A stretch of 64,000 nt of DNA from assembly GCA_014058105.1 (NCBI GenBank), contig JACGCM010000276.1, positions 186,001 to 250,000 on the forward strand. The letters run 5' to 3'. Positions 32,680-43,765 of this stretch are shown piece after piece (within the stretch, counting starts at the first letter, position 1; each line of letters begins with the position of its first letter). The notes beneath the pieces were generated by a model. That model was not told where the DNA came from. It searched no databases and was given only the letters and a program-made list of their open reading frames with translations. This DNA comes from Kingdonia uniflora (Eukaryota > Streptophyta > Magnoliopsida > Ranunculales > Circaeasteraceae). A program made the translations under genes and the position numbers.

Positions 32680-34560
32680 GAGAGAAAAAGTTAGAAAGAT
32701 AAACATGAATGCAAATAAAAGAAAGATTAGTGGTAAATAAAGAAAGGAAAATGTTAGGATCCTAGAGGAATCTGGATCCCTCAAAAGTACCACAAACTTT
32801 GAATACAAAGGATCTATGCAATCTGTTATTATAGATTTAATAATAAAGGAAGAGAAGTTAGATTCACCTTTGAAGCGTAATCACGAACCGTTCTCTTTTT
32901 GTCCAATCCTTGATCAATCTTCTAGCTCCTTTGACCTCAAGCTCTGAACGGGGGGGGGGACTTTTTTTTTCTTTCAAATTTCCTTATTATATATATACCC
33001 ACAACAACAACAATAACAAAAAAAAAAAAAAAAGGTAACAGCCACTCCCAGCTCCATCCAAGCCCAATTGAGTTGAAGCCCAGCTCCACTCCAACACTAC
33101 TCCACAAAGTAATACCTCTTCATCAAACCCGACTCTTTGGCTCTCTCTTCTCTCTTATTCAAATAAGCACCTCCTGTCTCCTGATAATCCTCATCACTCT
33201 TTTCATCAAAAACAAACATTCGACTCTTTTCAGAAGTTATTTCATCTAAGCTAAAGAAGAAACGGTTTATTCAACCCTTGATAGCTCCCAGATGTTCCCT
33301 TTTCAGAACATCCTCGTGGACGACTACGACGCAACCAACAATAGGAGGTAAACTACTCCAAATTTGATCTTATAGAGTTGTCATTTGCCAAAATAGATGA
33401 TTCATGATGTCAATTGCAAGCGTAACATTCAAAATTCCATGAATTTGGGGGTTACATTTTATCTATGAATTTTGAAATACCCCTTCCTGAATCTCTGACT
33501 CCACCCTTGTCTCTCACAATATGTCTAAACCTTGCGGGAGGCTGTAAAAAGCTTAGTTTTCATAGAGAACCAATTTACTTATATAGACAATGAAATGGAG
33601 GCTAGGGTTAGGGACTAAAGGAAGTCCTAGTTGGGCTACAATTAGGAAAACCTAATTAATTAGATTGAGTTTTGTAATTCTCAAATGTCATAGTAATTAT
33701 TTTTACCCAAATGGTATTAATATTGTATTTTTCCAAAACATGTTACTAATTAACATTTCATAGTTAGTACAAACTTTCATGAGATGTATATTTTGTACGT
33801 ACTTAGTTCATACAATATATTTTACTTTTCTTTTTAAGCATGGGTTACATTAACATAAGTTCTATATTCGTTCTAGATATTTTGGGAGAAATAATGCTAA
33901 ATTATGTTGATATTATGTGTCGATGGTGATGAATTCCAAAACCCCTAGATTTTCTTTTTTGATAAACAAACTGTATCATATTGATGTTTTCGGTTTTACA
34001 ACCTTAGATTACTAAAACACAAGACTAAAACCAATTTCTAGTCCCATTTGAAAGTGAACGACACTCGAACTTTAAACCATTGTCTACAAGACCGGATTTT
34101 TGACCGTTATCACCGCTCCTGATGTATATTGCTGATTTGTAGCTCCTTTAACATTTAATCAAAGAGGTTTTAGGCGAATATTGATACCATAAAAGGAAGG
34201 GCCATAACGATCTCGAAGAATCCACAAAAGCCAAAAAAAAAATCCCAAGAATTTTTTATCCAACATAATGAATGCAGGGTATCCCCTCTAATGAAAAACT
34301 AAGATTTCACAATTACTAAAAGAGATACAATTTTACAATCTTCTATCAACATGTGGAATAATATATAAGTTTCAACATTGTCACAGGAAACCAATATTTA
34401 TACATGATCAAACATAAAAGTGGATAACTGAGCTACTAAAATAAAATTATATATCCTGTATTATTTTTCTTCATTATTGATATGTAGGAAATATAACTAA
34501 CGCGAACTTAAGTAACCCTTACATCATTGATGAGTCACATCTATCTCAAGAAGAAATGCA
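32680..34560. other. Intergenic, no gene recognised
   Basis: Contains homopolymer runs (G9/T9 at 32949-32970 and an A-run at 33020-33034) and AT-rich sequence. No coding exon or clear repeat border was identified in this 1.9-kb stretch. Confidence 0.4.
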
Positions 34561-34579
34561 GAAGCGATTCCTTCCTCAC

Positions 34580-35433
34580 TTAGTCTGCGATAAGTGGATC
34601 AATGATACTTTTCCACCCTTTATAATCTATAGCATCTCCGGCATCAGGCAAGAGAAATCCATTGACAAAGAAAAAAGGAGTCCCATATACTCCCCTTGAA
34701 CACCCGTACTGTATGAACATGTCATATACAAACGTTAAACATCAAGTAAACACTAGACAGTTTGTAATGTAGCATCATATGTAGTAATCTACAAGTAAAG
34801 TTCTAATAATAATCACCTTGAACGAAACTCGTGTTGCAAGATCTGTTTGCCTATCACTGAAACCAGATTCTACCGCGGATAACAAAGAATTCCCCACTGC
34901 TTTCTCCGCCAACATCACAATATGGTCGATAACAGAAGTCCTAGACATATCCCGTGTTGGTTGGTTGTAAAACTTTTCCTGATGCTGGAAGAACAATTCT
35001 AACATGGGATAGGTCGCAGAAGCATTCAACTTATTCACAATATGCAAAGCCCGGCACGCCACAAAGGAGTTGTCATGATAACTGCATTTGGTTTAATTCA
35101 TTAACTTCAATACATAACATATAAGAAGAAGAATATTAATAATAATAATAATAATTAGATGACTTACGGCAAAGCAAAAGGATGAAGGATGAGGGAAACA
35201 GAGGAGGAGGAGGAGGAATAGTAGTGGAGTGCTTGTTTCAAAGGGGGCCAAGAGGCTCTGCTATCAGGGCAGATAGGGTCGAAGAAGGCCTCGATGATGA
35301 TCGATTTCGAGTAATCAGGAGGATCCCCATACACAAACCCATCGGATTTGGCTGGGATAGTTGCCCCAACTGAGATGACTAGTACTATTATTAGTACAAC
35401 TACAACCGAGTAGAAGCTCTTCTCTATCTCCAT
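34580..35433 (-). CDS. DsbA-like thioredoxin-superfamily protein (3 exons)
   Basis: Exons on the minus strand are 35168-35433, 34817-35081 and 34580-34708. Splice sites are GT-AG and the frame is continuous to TAA, giving 219 residues, the usual size for this plant family. The first ~26 residues (MEIEKSFYSVVVVLIIVLVI...) form a signal peptide or signal anchor, so secretion or ER entry is expected. The family text is complete: VYGDPPDY, then IIIEAFFDPICPDSRASWPP, FALPYHDNSFVACRALHIVN, SGFSDRQTDLATRVSFK and RGVYGTPFFFVNGFLLPDAG.

The active-site position reads C-P-D-S, so the second Cys of the CxxC pair is missing, and classical disulphide exchange by that motif is unlikely. The biochemical role is not known. 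Start chosen as the only ATG before the signal sequence. Confidence 0.9.
35136..35155. repeat. (AAT)n microsatellite in intron 1
   Basis: About six AAT units lie in the first intron of the DsbA-like gene. Confidence 0.8.
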
Positions 35434-35533
35434 TTTTCAACAAACTCTACAAAATTATGTGATGAGAGAGAGAGAATAGATTGGGTCTTTGTTTGTTTCG
35501 CATCACCGTCATCAAGTCACACCACTCATCACT

Positions 35534-35542
35534 CTATTTATA
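35534..35542 (-). promoter_or_regulatory. TATA box for the DsbA-like gene
   Basis: Reads TATAAATAG on the minus strand, about 100 bp upstream of the ATG at 35433, the normal distance for a plant gene with a short leader. Confidence 0.6.
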
Positions 35543-35753
35543 ACAGAAAAAATTAGTGGTTCTGATACCAAGAAAAGAAGAAAAAAACCAAATACGTCAC
35601 CTATTGTCAATATGCCTAACACTGACAAATTCTAAGTAACGCCATGAAACCGTCTCTGTTCCTGCACTTAACTTTTACTTTCTCATTCATTCATATGCCT
35701 TCTCCTTAGATTTGAGTTGGGTTGAGTTGAGGTGTGTTTCTTGACATAATATT

Positions 35754-37683
35754 ATGGGGAGAGTAAAGCTTCCCATCAAGAAGATCGAGAACACTACTAA
35801 TAGGCAAGTTACGTTCTCCAAAAGGAGAAATGGCCTTCTCAAGAAAGCTTATGAACTTTCTATTCTCTGCGATGTTGACGTTGCTCTCATCATGTTCTCC
35901 CCGTCCGGAAGACTCAGTCTCTTCTCAGGAAACAAAAGGTGTCCAATAGATCCTCCGCCTTTGCTTTACATTTCGTCTCAGTTTTTAATGTTTGCGTTTC
36001 TCATATAGGATCGAAGATATAATGATGCGATACCTTAATCTCCCTGAGCATGAGGGAGGCCGGTAAGTTTGCAGCTTTCTACTTGCGCATTCATATTCGT
36101 GTGTGATTTATAATATTGATGTCCTCTATTGACATGGATGTATTTTGCTTTGCACCATGCATGATGCATTCCTCAAGACTGCAAAATCAAGAGGTAATTA
36201 AGTATATCCATAATGTGATTTTAGTTTCTTCCCTAACTGAATACTCCATGGAGTAAAGATGATATATGCATGATTTCATTTCGTTACAGTTTATCCAAAG
36301 GACTCTGGATAAAATGAAGTACCAAACTAGTGAGTCATCCAGGTTCAATTTTTCTCTCTCTCTTAATTTAGTTTCTTCATCTATATTTCCTCAATGGGTA
36401 GCACACAGTTTAATATATATATATTCTTGCCTTCTTCTTGTTTCACTTTTGTTCTATCAAATGGTAGCCCTAGGAGCCCTGAAGTTGAGGTATTTTCTGA
36501 GCATGGTCTTCTGCAGTAATAGTTATAAGCAAGGTAAATTTATTTTTTATGTGCATCTTTATGTTTAACAAAATTGTGATCCTGGAGTGTAGAATCTTCA
36601 GCAGGAAATTAATAGATGTCAAAGTCTATTGGAGAGTGCAGAGAACCAGCTAAGGTAACAATCAAGTTAAGGAAGAATAATAGTTTCACACGAACTTTGA
36701 AAATGATAAAAATAAACATTGGGAATCCTGCGGATTCTTCTTTTCTAGGTTATATACAGGGGATCCTGTTCATATTACCTCGTTGGGTGAGATCACGTAC
36801 CATGAGCAAGTGTTGGAAGGGGCCTTGAGACATACCCGTCTGCACAAGGTAAAATCTATAATTCTCTCATTCATATATACTGTCTTCCAAATAATTTACT
36901 CAACATACATACTAAAAGTATATTTCTCGTTCCCACTCAAGGAAGCTTTAGAAGGAAATCATCCTGCTGCAAGTGTCCAGCCAAGTTCAGAGGTATATTC
37001 GTTTATATATTAACCTGAAATATCACTCTTTTCTAGATTTTTCTAAAACGCTATAGTGATAATCATAATACTAGCAGCAGGAGCTTCCCCATTCCCAGAA
37101 TGTGAATATTAACGAATTCATGAATCCTATGTTGGAGTGGCTAGGCCCAAGAGACCCACAAGTTCAGATTCTAAATTTCTTGGGATCGAATGGCCTGCTT
37201 CCAGTAAGGTGCTTATCTTAATGCATATTTTGCATCTAGTAATTATTCTCAGTCATAGATTTTGCTTAATAAAGCCTCTGTATTTAATTGCAAATTATTT
37301 TTCTCTCCAGAGATCAAACACAATCTCATGAAATCATACCGACAAACTCGACAGTCATTGATGGAAACAATGCTCCCCTGAGAAATCATCTGAGTCCGTG
37401 CAGTGAGGTGGAAGATGAAAGAGATGTACACCATGCAGAGTTTGGACGGGTTAACCAAGCTCATTGGACTCAAGATTATGGAATAGGTATTTGAACACAT
37501 AGAACCCAATGAATTGCCTAATACTTAGAAGTTCAAGTTGCAAGTTTAATTTAGTTGGAGATTATATACCCTATATTGTTTAATGGAAAAGAAGGTTTAT
37601 TGGCAGGGAATAATCAGCCTCGTTCTACAGAACCAAGAGAACGAGCTTTCATGGAATTGTTCTTATCTCAGTTCAAGCCATAA
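35754..37683 (+). CDS. MIKC*-type MADS-box transcription factor (AGL66/AGL104/AGL30-like)
   Basis: Eleven exons with GT-AG borders keep one frame: 35754-35938, 36009-36062, 36178-36193, 36290-36342, 36468-36489, 36593-36654, 36749-36848, 36942-36992, 37081-37208, 37311-37486 and 37607-37683 (stop TAA), giving 307 residues. The MADS domain (1-60) starts [20 protein letters not shown] and includes [20 protein letters not shown] and [13 protein letters not shown]. It is complete.

The following region ([54 protein letters not shown]) is the extended I and K-like region found in MIKC* proteins, which act mostly in pollen. Exon 3 is only 16 nt. Exon 5 could begin at 36468 or 36474; both keep the frame. 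No lesion was found. The exact orthologue needs a tree. Confidence 0.9.
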
Positions 37684-38845
37684 CTATAATGAGCGTGCAA
37701 GCCTCGAAGCACCAGATGATTAATCACCTGCCATTGATATCTATAAACCAATATATAAGGTGTCATAACTTGTTTCGAAAACGCCTCCTCTTCCTTTTCA
37801 TTTCATTTCAAGGAACCTGTCAAAGATTTGTTACTTCCTATGATAAGACTGTTTAATGTTTTGAATTAGAGTGTTACGCCATGATTGCAATTATCATGTG
37901 GTGAACCCTTCACGGCTTCACTGTCATTAACTTTTCACTTGCAGCAGATATATTCCCAATGTGCAATACATGGCGCTTATTAGTACACACAATATGAAAG
38001 GTTTCACTGATGCGAGAAATATTCGTACTTTAAAATACCCCACTCAAACTATGGGTGTTGTAGGTAATACGGGTAAGCGGGGTCGATTCCATGGGGAGTA
38101 AATGCATTAAAAATCTAATTTTCTAATTAACTAATAAGCGAATTCTAAACTAATTTTCAAAATGGTTTTTGGATTGAAATGATTCCCAGGGAGATAGGGA
38201 TATGACTATCTATGATCAACAAGAAGACACCAAATGTTTCCCTTTCGAGAAAAAGGGGCAAAGCAAAAACCGGTGAAGAACTTCTTATTGTTATAGTCCA
38301 TGTCACCCAAGGTGGGTCCCCCACGTGGAGTGGGTTGGGTCACCCACCGGATTCATAACCCCTTAGGATTCGGCTAGGGAGAAAGAGAGACATAGGAGTC
38401 CCCACTATAAATCGAGAGAGACTCCCCCCTATTATGAACTCAATTGTTTACATGACATTTTTGGAGCCTTAATAGAATCTCTATATCTCTTTATATGCGT
38501 TCTATATTGGTTAATATATATTAGACGATTATATGTTATCAAGCAAGTTTGTTCTTCCTTCGAGCAAAAATTCTTGGTGATATTGGAGCTTATTTTGAGT
38601 AGTAATCTCCTGTTATTTATAGCTTTGGATCAAGGTAACCCTAGAAACTCATTTTCTTTCAAGGTTCATAATTTTGTATCTCATACTATGCATGTTTAGA
38701 GTAATTCTTATGAGTATCCATGCTTAGATCTAATATGTTATCCAATATAAACTATCTTTTGGACTCCAGCTTCAACTCCAGCCATCTCTGAAACAAATGA
38801 TATAAATTAAACAAGAGATGAATAACTACAACAATGTCAATGATA
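37684..38845. other. Intergenic
   Basis: The 3' flank of the MADS gene is followed by AT-rich sequence. A stretch around 38070-38110 ('ggtcgattccatggggagta') and a GGGTCACCCACC-containing block near 38310-38350 look repeat-derived, but no element borders could be drawn. Confidence 0.35.
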
Positions 38846-38854
38846 AATATGACA

Positions 38855-39095
38855 CAAGACAAATAGTAAAGATGCACAATAAAAATGATAAAGTAGCGTA
38901 AGACAAATAATTATATTACAAAAGACAAATATTATTGTACCATAAGACAAATAATAAAGTAGCAGAAGACAAATGATAATGATGCCATAACAAATAATAA
39001 CTTTGAACAAGACAAATAATTTAGTTCCACAAGACAAATAATATTGATGATATATGACAAATAATAGTGAGTCACAAGACAAATTATAAGGCTTT
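38855..39095. repeat. 22-bp AT-rich minisatellite, ~11 units
   Basis: The core GACAAATAAT starts at 38902, 38924, 38946, 38968, 38989 (degenerate), 39011, 39033, 39056 and 39078, plus 38858, which is two periods before the first. Spacing is 21-23 bases. The half of each unit after the core varies freely while the core is conserved. It lies about 500 bp upstream of the aspartyl protease start. Confidence 0.85.
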
Positions 39096-39598
39096 AAACT
39101 AAGAGATATTAAGTGCAATCACTGTTATGATAACAATGCATATCATTTTTAATGAGACAAATAATGCATGGGGATAAAATTATTAATCATCATTTTTTAT
39201 ATGGTGATGCGTATACAAAGTAAGAGATAATATTTACTTCAACAGTCCAGTTGTAAAGACGAATAACAACGATCTTTATAACTTAGAATAACAACAATCT
39301 TTTTCACCTCAATCACCTATATGTGAAGACTTCAGCGAGGAGGCAAACAATACATAGGAGAATGTAAAGAATCACCAAAAGCTTTTACTAGAAGAAGTTG
39401 TTTTTTTAGATCTTAAAAAATGAGGCAGTTAGTTGGGGTAGTGGTTGGGAATTTAAGAGGTCCTTGAGATCAATTCCAATTGTGAGTTCAATTTCAGGTA
39501 TATTCCCAAAATTAGAAACATCTGTTGTTGCCACCGACTGAATCGATTCTTCTTGTAACACTAATATCTAAGTGTTGCAATGAATTAATATGAAATAA
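39096..39598 (+). other. Upstream region of the aspartyl protease gene
   Basis: A SINE-like snippet at about 39420-39505 has an A-box-like TTGGGGTAGTGG and a B-box-like GATCAATTCC but no poly(A) tail. No TATA box at a convincing distance was identified. Confidence 0.35.
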
Positions 39599-42005
39599 AT
39601 GGCATCTTTCTATCTTCTCCTCTTGTGTATGTGTGTATTCTCTATCCGATTGTGCCATGCTCGCACATTCAGCTTCCAAATGCATCACAGGTTCTCTGAA
39701 CCACTCAGAAAATGGAGTCTCGATTGGCCAATCAAGGGAACTTTCGATTACTACTCTGCATTGGCTGATCGAGACCGCATTCTTCATCGACGCCACCTTC
39801 GACGTCGTCTTTCGCAGATTACTTTTTCTCAAGGAAACTCTACTCTCAGGATGAGCTCAATGGGATTGTAATATCTCTTTCTTTCTTTCTTATATCATAT
39901 ATGTGTGTTTCTTTCTTTCGATTACTTATTATGCTTTCATTTAGTCTACACTATGCAACTGTGTCATTGGGGACTCCTAGTAAGAAGTTTTTGGTTGCGC
40001 TCGATACCGGAAGTGACCTTTTCTGGGTGCCTTGCGATTGCGCTAGATATTCTCTTACTGCTGCCTCTACTTACGGAGCCGTATGTGCTTACTTACATAA
40101 CTTTCATCATTAATAATCCTGCATTCATCGAAACATATTACAATACTAACAAAATTCAATGCTAGGATTACGAACTAAGCATTTATAATCCCAAAGGATC
40201 GTCAACGAGCAAAAAGGTCACATGCAACAACCATCTGTGTGCACACCGGAATCGTTGCCTAGGAACATTTAGTAATTGTCCATACATGGTTTCGTATATT
40301 TCTGCCGACACATCAACTTCTGGGATTCTAGTTGAAGATGTTCTGCACTTGATAACTGAAGATAGGCATCTTGAAGTTGTTGATGCGCTGATAACATTTG
40401 GGTGGGTTTTTCTTTTACTTATTAGTGTCACAACTGTTTCAGACTTTAGCTTCCTACTTCACCATGGCGAGATTTTGCAGTTGTGGACAGGTTCAAACCG
40501 GGTCGTTTCTAGATTTTGCTGCTCCCAATGGTCTATTTGGTCTCGGTATGGACAAAATATCTGTTCCCAGCATTTTATCTAGGGTAGGCCTGACAGCGGA
40601 CTCTTTTTCCATGTGCTTTGGGCGTGATGGGTATGGAAAGATCAGTTTTGGAGATAAAGGAAGCTTTGATCAAGAAGAAACACCATTCAATTATAACAAA
40701 TTGCAGTAAGCATTCCTACAATTTTATTTGTCTGTGCTGGATTTAAGCATTCCCTGCATTTTATAAGGATGTTGGGTTAATTGTACTGATTTTTTCTGTT
40801 GAATATATTTACCAGTCCAACATATAGTATTGGCATAACTCAAATACGGGTGGGGACAAGTCTTATTGATACACAGTTTGATGCTCTTTTTGATTCTGGG
40901 ACGTCCTTTACTTACTTGGTCGGTCCATCTTATACACAGCTTACGCAAAGTGTAAGTATTTACATCTTGAAAATTTGGTTTCATGAAGGATTTGGCTAAA
41001 CTATAATATATGAAAATGTGCGTCTTAATTTTGGTGCAGTTTAATTTACAAGCTCGAGATAGTCGGCGTCCTCCTGATCCCAGGATCCCTTTTGAATATT
41101 GTTATGATATGAGGTTAGCTATCCAAATACCCCACATATATTAGTAGTATCATTTTTTCTTCTTCTTCAAACTTAACCGTTTACTCTATATCTCTATGTA
41201 AGTATGCAGTTCAGATGCAAATAGTAGTATGATACCCAGCATGAGTCTAACCATGAGGGGTGGAAGCCATTTTCATGTTTATGATCCAATTATCATCATC
41301 TCCACTCGGGTAAGACCTTGATTTATTTAGAACTTGCAATTTTTCATATGACATAAGCGTATAATATTTTGTGCTCCCGTGATGTGCAGGCTGACTTTGT
41401 ATATTGCTTGGCCGTTGTGAAGAGTACAGAGATGAATATTATTGGGCGTAAGTCCTCTAGGATTGTAGTAGCTTTTTATTAAACACATCTTACTTGAATT
41501 CATAAGAGTTCATTGACTTCGTTCTGCTGACTTTTATGGGATGGTTTGCTTATACTGGATTACTATTGCTTTTTCCTTGCAGAGAATTTTATGACTGGTT
41601 ACAGGATTGTATTCGATCGAGAAAAACTCGTGTTGGGCTGGAAAAATTTTGATTGTGAGTCTTAGATCAACGATAAAATAATTTCCTATCCCGTGCTTAC
41701 CTATCAAAAAATAATCAACATATGGTCCCTTTCCAGGTTATGATGTTGAGGATTCTGATACTGTACCGGTCAACCTGCAAAACTCTAGCAGTTTTCCTCC
41801 TCCAGCTTCAGTGAGATCAGATAGTTACACACCTGAAGCCAAGAAAGATGCTAGGAATCACTCTCAAATTTCTCTAGAACCGCCACTGCCACCATCTCCA
41901 TCACATGCTACAAGTAGCAGCAACTCCATTAACTGGAACTTGAAGTCCTCGTGCTTCACTATAGTCATATCATCCATTATATTCAGGAAAAAGGCTCTCA
42001 TTTAG
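39599..42005 (+). CDS. Pepsin-like aspartyl protease (A1 family, APF1-like)
   Basis: Ten exons keep one frame: 39599-39867, 39945-40080, 40166-40401, 40481-40705, 40816-40951, 41040-41113, 41210-41309, 41390-41447, 41583-41654 and 41737-42005 (stop TAG), giving 524 residues. Residues 1-21 are a signal peptide (MASFYLLLLCMCVFSIRLCHA) and a propeptide follows. The two catalytic aspartates lie in DTGS (110-113) and DSGTS (315-319). Flanking text fits plant A1 enzymes: LHYATVSLGTPSKKFLVALD, FWVPCDC, FGCG, NGLFGLGMDKISVPSIL, SMCFGRDGYGKISFGD, NIIGQNFMTGYRIVFDREK, LVLGWKNFDCY.

The plant-specific saposin-like insert is absent, so this is the atypical/nucellin-like type. After residue ~440 a Ser/Pro-rich linker leads to a hydrophobic C-terminus (SCFTIVISSIIF) ending RKKALI. 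That tail could be a GPI-attachment signal or a membrane anchor, though the basic end is unusual for GPI. No lesion was found. Confidence 0.92.
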
Positions 42006-42540
42006 TTAGTATTTTGTAGGTCTGTCATATAAATCAACCACCTTATGAGGTGTTCCGGTTGTAGAAAGTTGGCGTGATTTTGTGAGTATAACTAATTGTA
42101 TCACACTTTAGTTGTTAAATTGGGTATGAAAAGGAAGTAAATACACACACTATTTCTTTCAATCAGAGGGTTCACATGTCTGTATGGAAGTACAAATTTT
42201 ACAGCGTGAAATACTATTGCTCCTATAATGTGTTGGTGAGGTCACATACTCTTCTCTTCAGATTTGAGCAGCCAAGATTGAGCATCTCCAGACTCCAGAA
42301 ACTCAGCATACAAATGCATGAAATATAGAGGTCATTCGATTTTTACAACAATCGGAACTTTAGAAATGTTAACCTTTGTTGGGTATGGGTAAATGGACAA
42401 AGTTCTTCTGAAACAACATACAGGCTCTAAGTTTGCCAAAAAACGCATGACCATAAAAGTACGTCTCTTCTTCTCTTGGTCATCTGGTATGATAATACTA
42501 ATACTAGTCTAGTAGTGCATACTCTGAATTGAATTGATAC
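42006..42540. other. 3' flank of the protease gene
   Basis: Presumed 3' untranslated region and intergenic sequence. Nothing else is seen. Confidence 0.4.
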
Positions 42541-42648
42541 TGTCACGACCCCACTCTACGAGCACTGATATTGTCCCCACTTAACCACTGCGTATTTACT
42601 CTAATGTGGGATTTTTCTTCCTAAGAAAAGGCCAAGAACCATGCACCT
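42541..42648 (-). mobile_element. Short LTR-like element, 3'-end fragment
   Basis: Minus-strand end of the same family as 14997-15232. It is truncated after about 100 bp, where the next copy begins with an identical TGTCACGACCCCACT start. Two copies therefore lie head to tail. Confidence 0.6.
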
Positions 42649-43715
42649 TGTCACGACCCCACTGTTCAAGTACCGATATTGTTTTCACTTAACTACTGCG
42701 TATCTCCTGCAGTGGTGAGATTTTTTTTCCTAAGAAAAGACCTCGGTGAAATGTATAGTGAAATCTTAACTTGAGGACCATACACCTGGCAGGATGTTTT
42801 TTTTTTTTTTTTTGATTGTTAAACCATAATTTATCAAATAGGAAGAATTACAAAAGTGGTTCCATCACTCCTGAGTGACTCCTAAAGCAACTCAGGTGGG
42901 GAACCAAACCAAGAAAAACATAAATTACCGTTCGTAGGCCTACCCGCAATAATATGTGCTACAGAGTTAGCAGATCGAGGCGTATAGCTAATACATATAT
43001 CCTCAAAATGTTTATACAAAGCTAAAACGTCGTGCAAAATCGCTTTAGAGGACCAAGAGATGGATGCAACGCCCGTTTGACAAAGAGAAAATATTGCCTC
43101 GGCATCCGTTTCCACATTTACCCGTGTTAAACCCTGCTCTCGTGCCTATTTAACTCCACCCAGGACTGCTAATGCTTCACCTTCTTCGCTGCTCGTAAAT
43201 CTACATGATGAGATTCGGCCTGCAACAAAACTATTATGAGCATTACGAATAACAAAACCAATGTGATTATAATATTTATCTTTATAGTACGAGGCATCAA
43301 CATTTATTTTGGCCCAACCAAGGGTCGGGGGAACCCAAGAAACCTTGATAGTCAATCGATTAAGGCGAGAAAACGGTTCATCATATAAGATTTTATTAAT
43401 AGTCTCTGAAAGCCGAGTCGGATCCAAACTAGTCATTTGAAAAGCCCATGTACATCGGGCCTTCCAAATTAACCAGTAGATAGAGCAAATCACTCGAGCC
43501 CAGACATCCTTGTCTAAAGGCCAAATCATAGGTGGCTCAAACCACATCGTAATCCACTCCAGGGAGGGCAGATGTTCAAACTTATGGATCAACCCCCCAA
43601 GTGTCGTACCAAACCAAACCGCCCTCGTAAAGGGATGTTAAACGGGACTAAACCATTGGTGTTACCATCACCCGCTTAGGCGCATTTCCAATACCCGCTC
43701 AGCCGGGGTGTTACA
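42649..43715 (-). mobile_element. Short LTR-like element interrupted by a LINE
   Basis: The element's two halves are 42649-42798 and 43640-43715, ending GGGTGTTACA. Joined, they match 14997-15232 in reverse. The interrupted site reads GGATGTT on both sides of the insertion. Its right end lies only 50 bp before the start codon of the splicing-factor gene. Confidence 0.7.
42797..43632 (-). mobile_element. 5'-truncated LINE, 3' end with RNase H domain
   Basis: A poly(T) run at 42797-42813 is the poly(A) tail of a minus-strand LINE. The minus-strand frames encode, in order, WPLDKDVWARVICSIYWLIW, then the RNase H-like domain: W-x-P-P-x-x-G-W-A-K-I-N-V-D-A-S, IGFVIRN, SSEEGEALAVLGGVK, VETDAEAIFSLC, and HIIAG near the end. 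A single stop at about 43143 interrupts the frame. The target-site duplication GGATGTT flanks it (42792-42798 and 43633-43639). It is a dead-on-arrival insertion of an RNase H-bearing plant L1-type LINE. Confidence 0.85.
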
Positions 43716-43765
43716 AATATAAACAAATTAATTAAGCGAACAAGGGGAGAGGTTCTCTCACGAAG

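Noticed and set aside
38855..39095. CRISPR-like array
   Set aside because: Units are 22 bp with no separate repeat and spacer of constant size, and the surrounding DNA is plant nuclear.
38837..39118. Hydrophobic repetitive 93-codon minus-strand protein
   Set aside because: It is produced by translating the 22-bp minisatellite; its apparent repeats simply follow the DNA period.
34580..42005. DsbA-like, MADS-box and protease genes as a functional cluster
   Set aside because: They differ in strand, family and expected localisation; no shared regulatory sequence was seen, so adjacency is treated as incidental.
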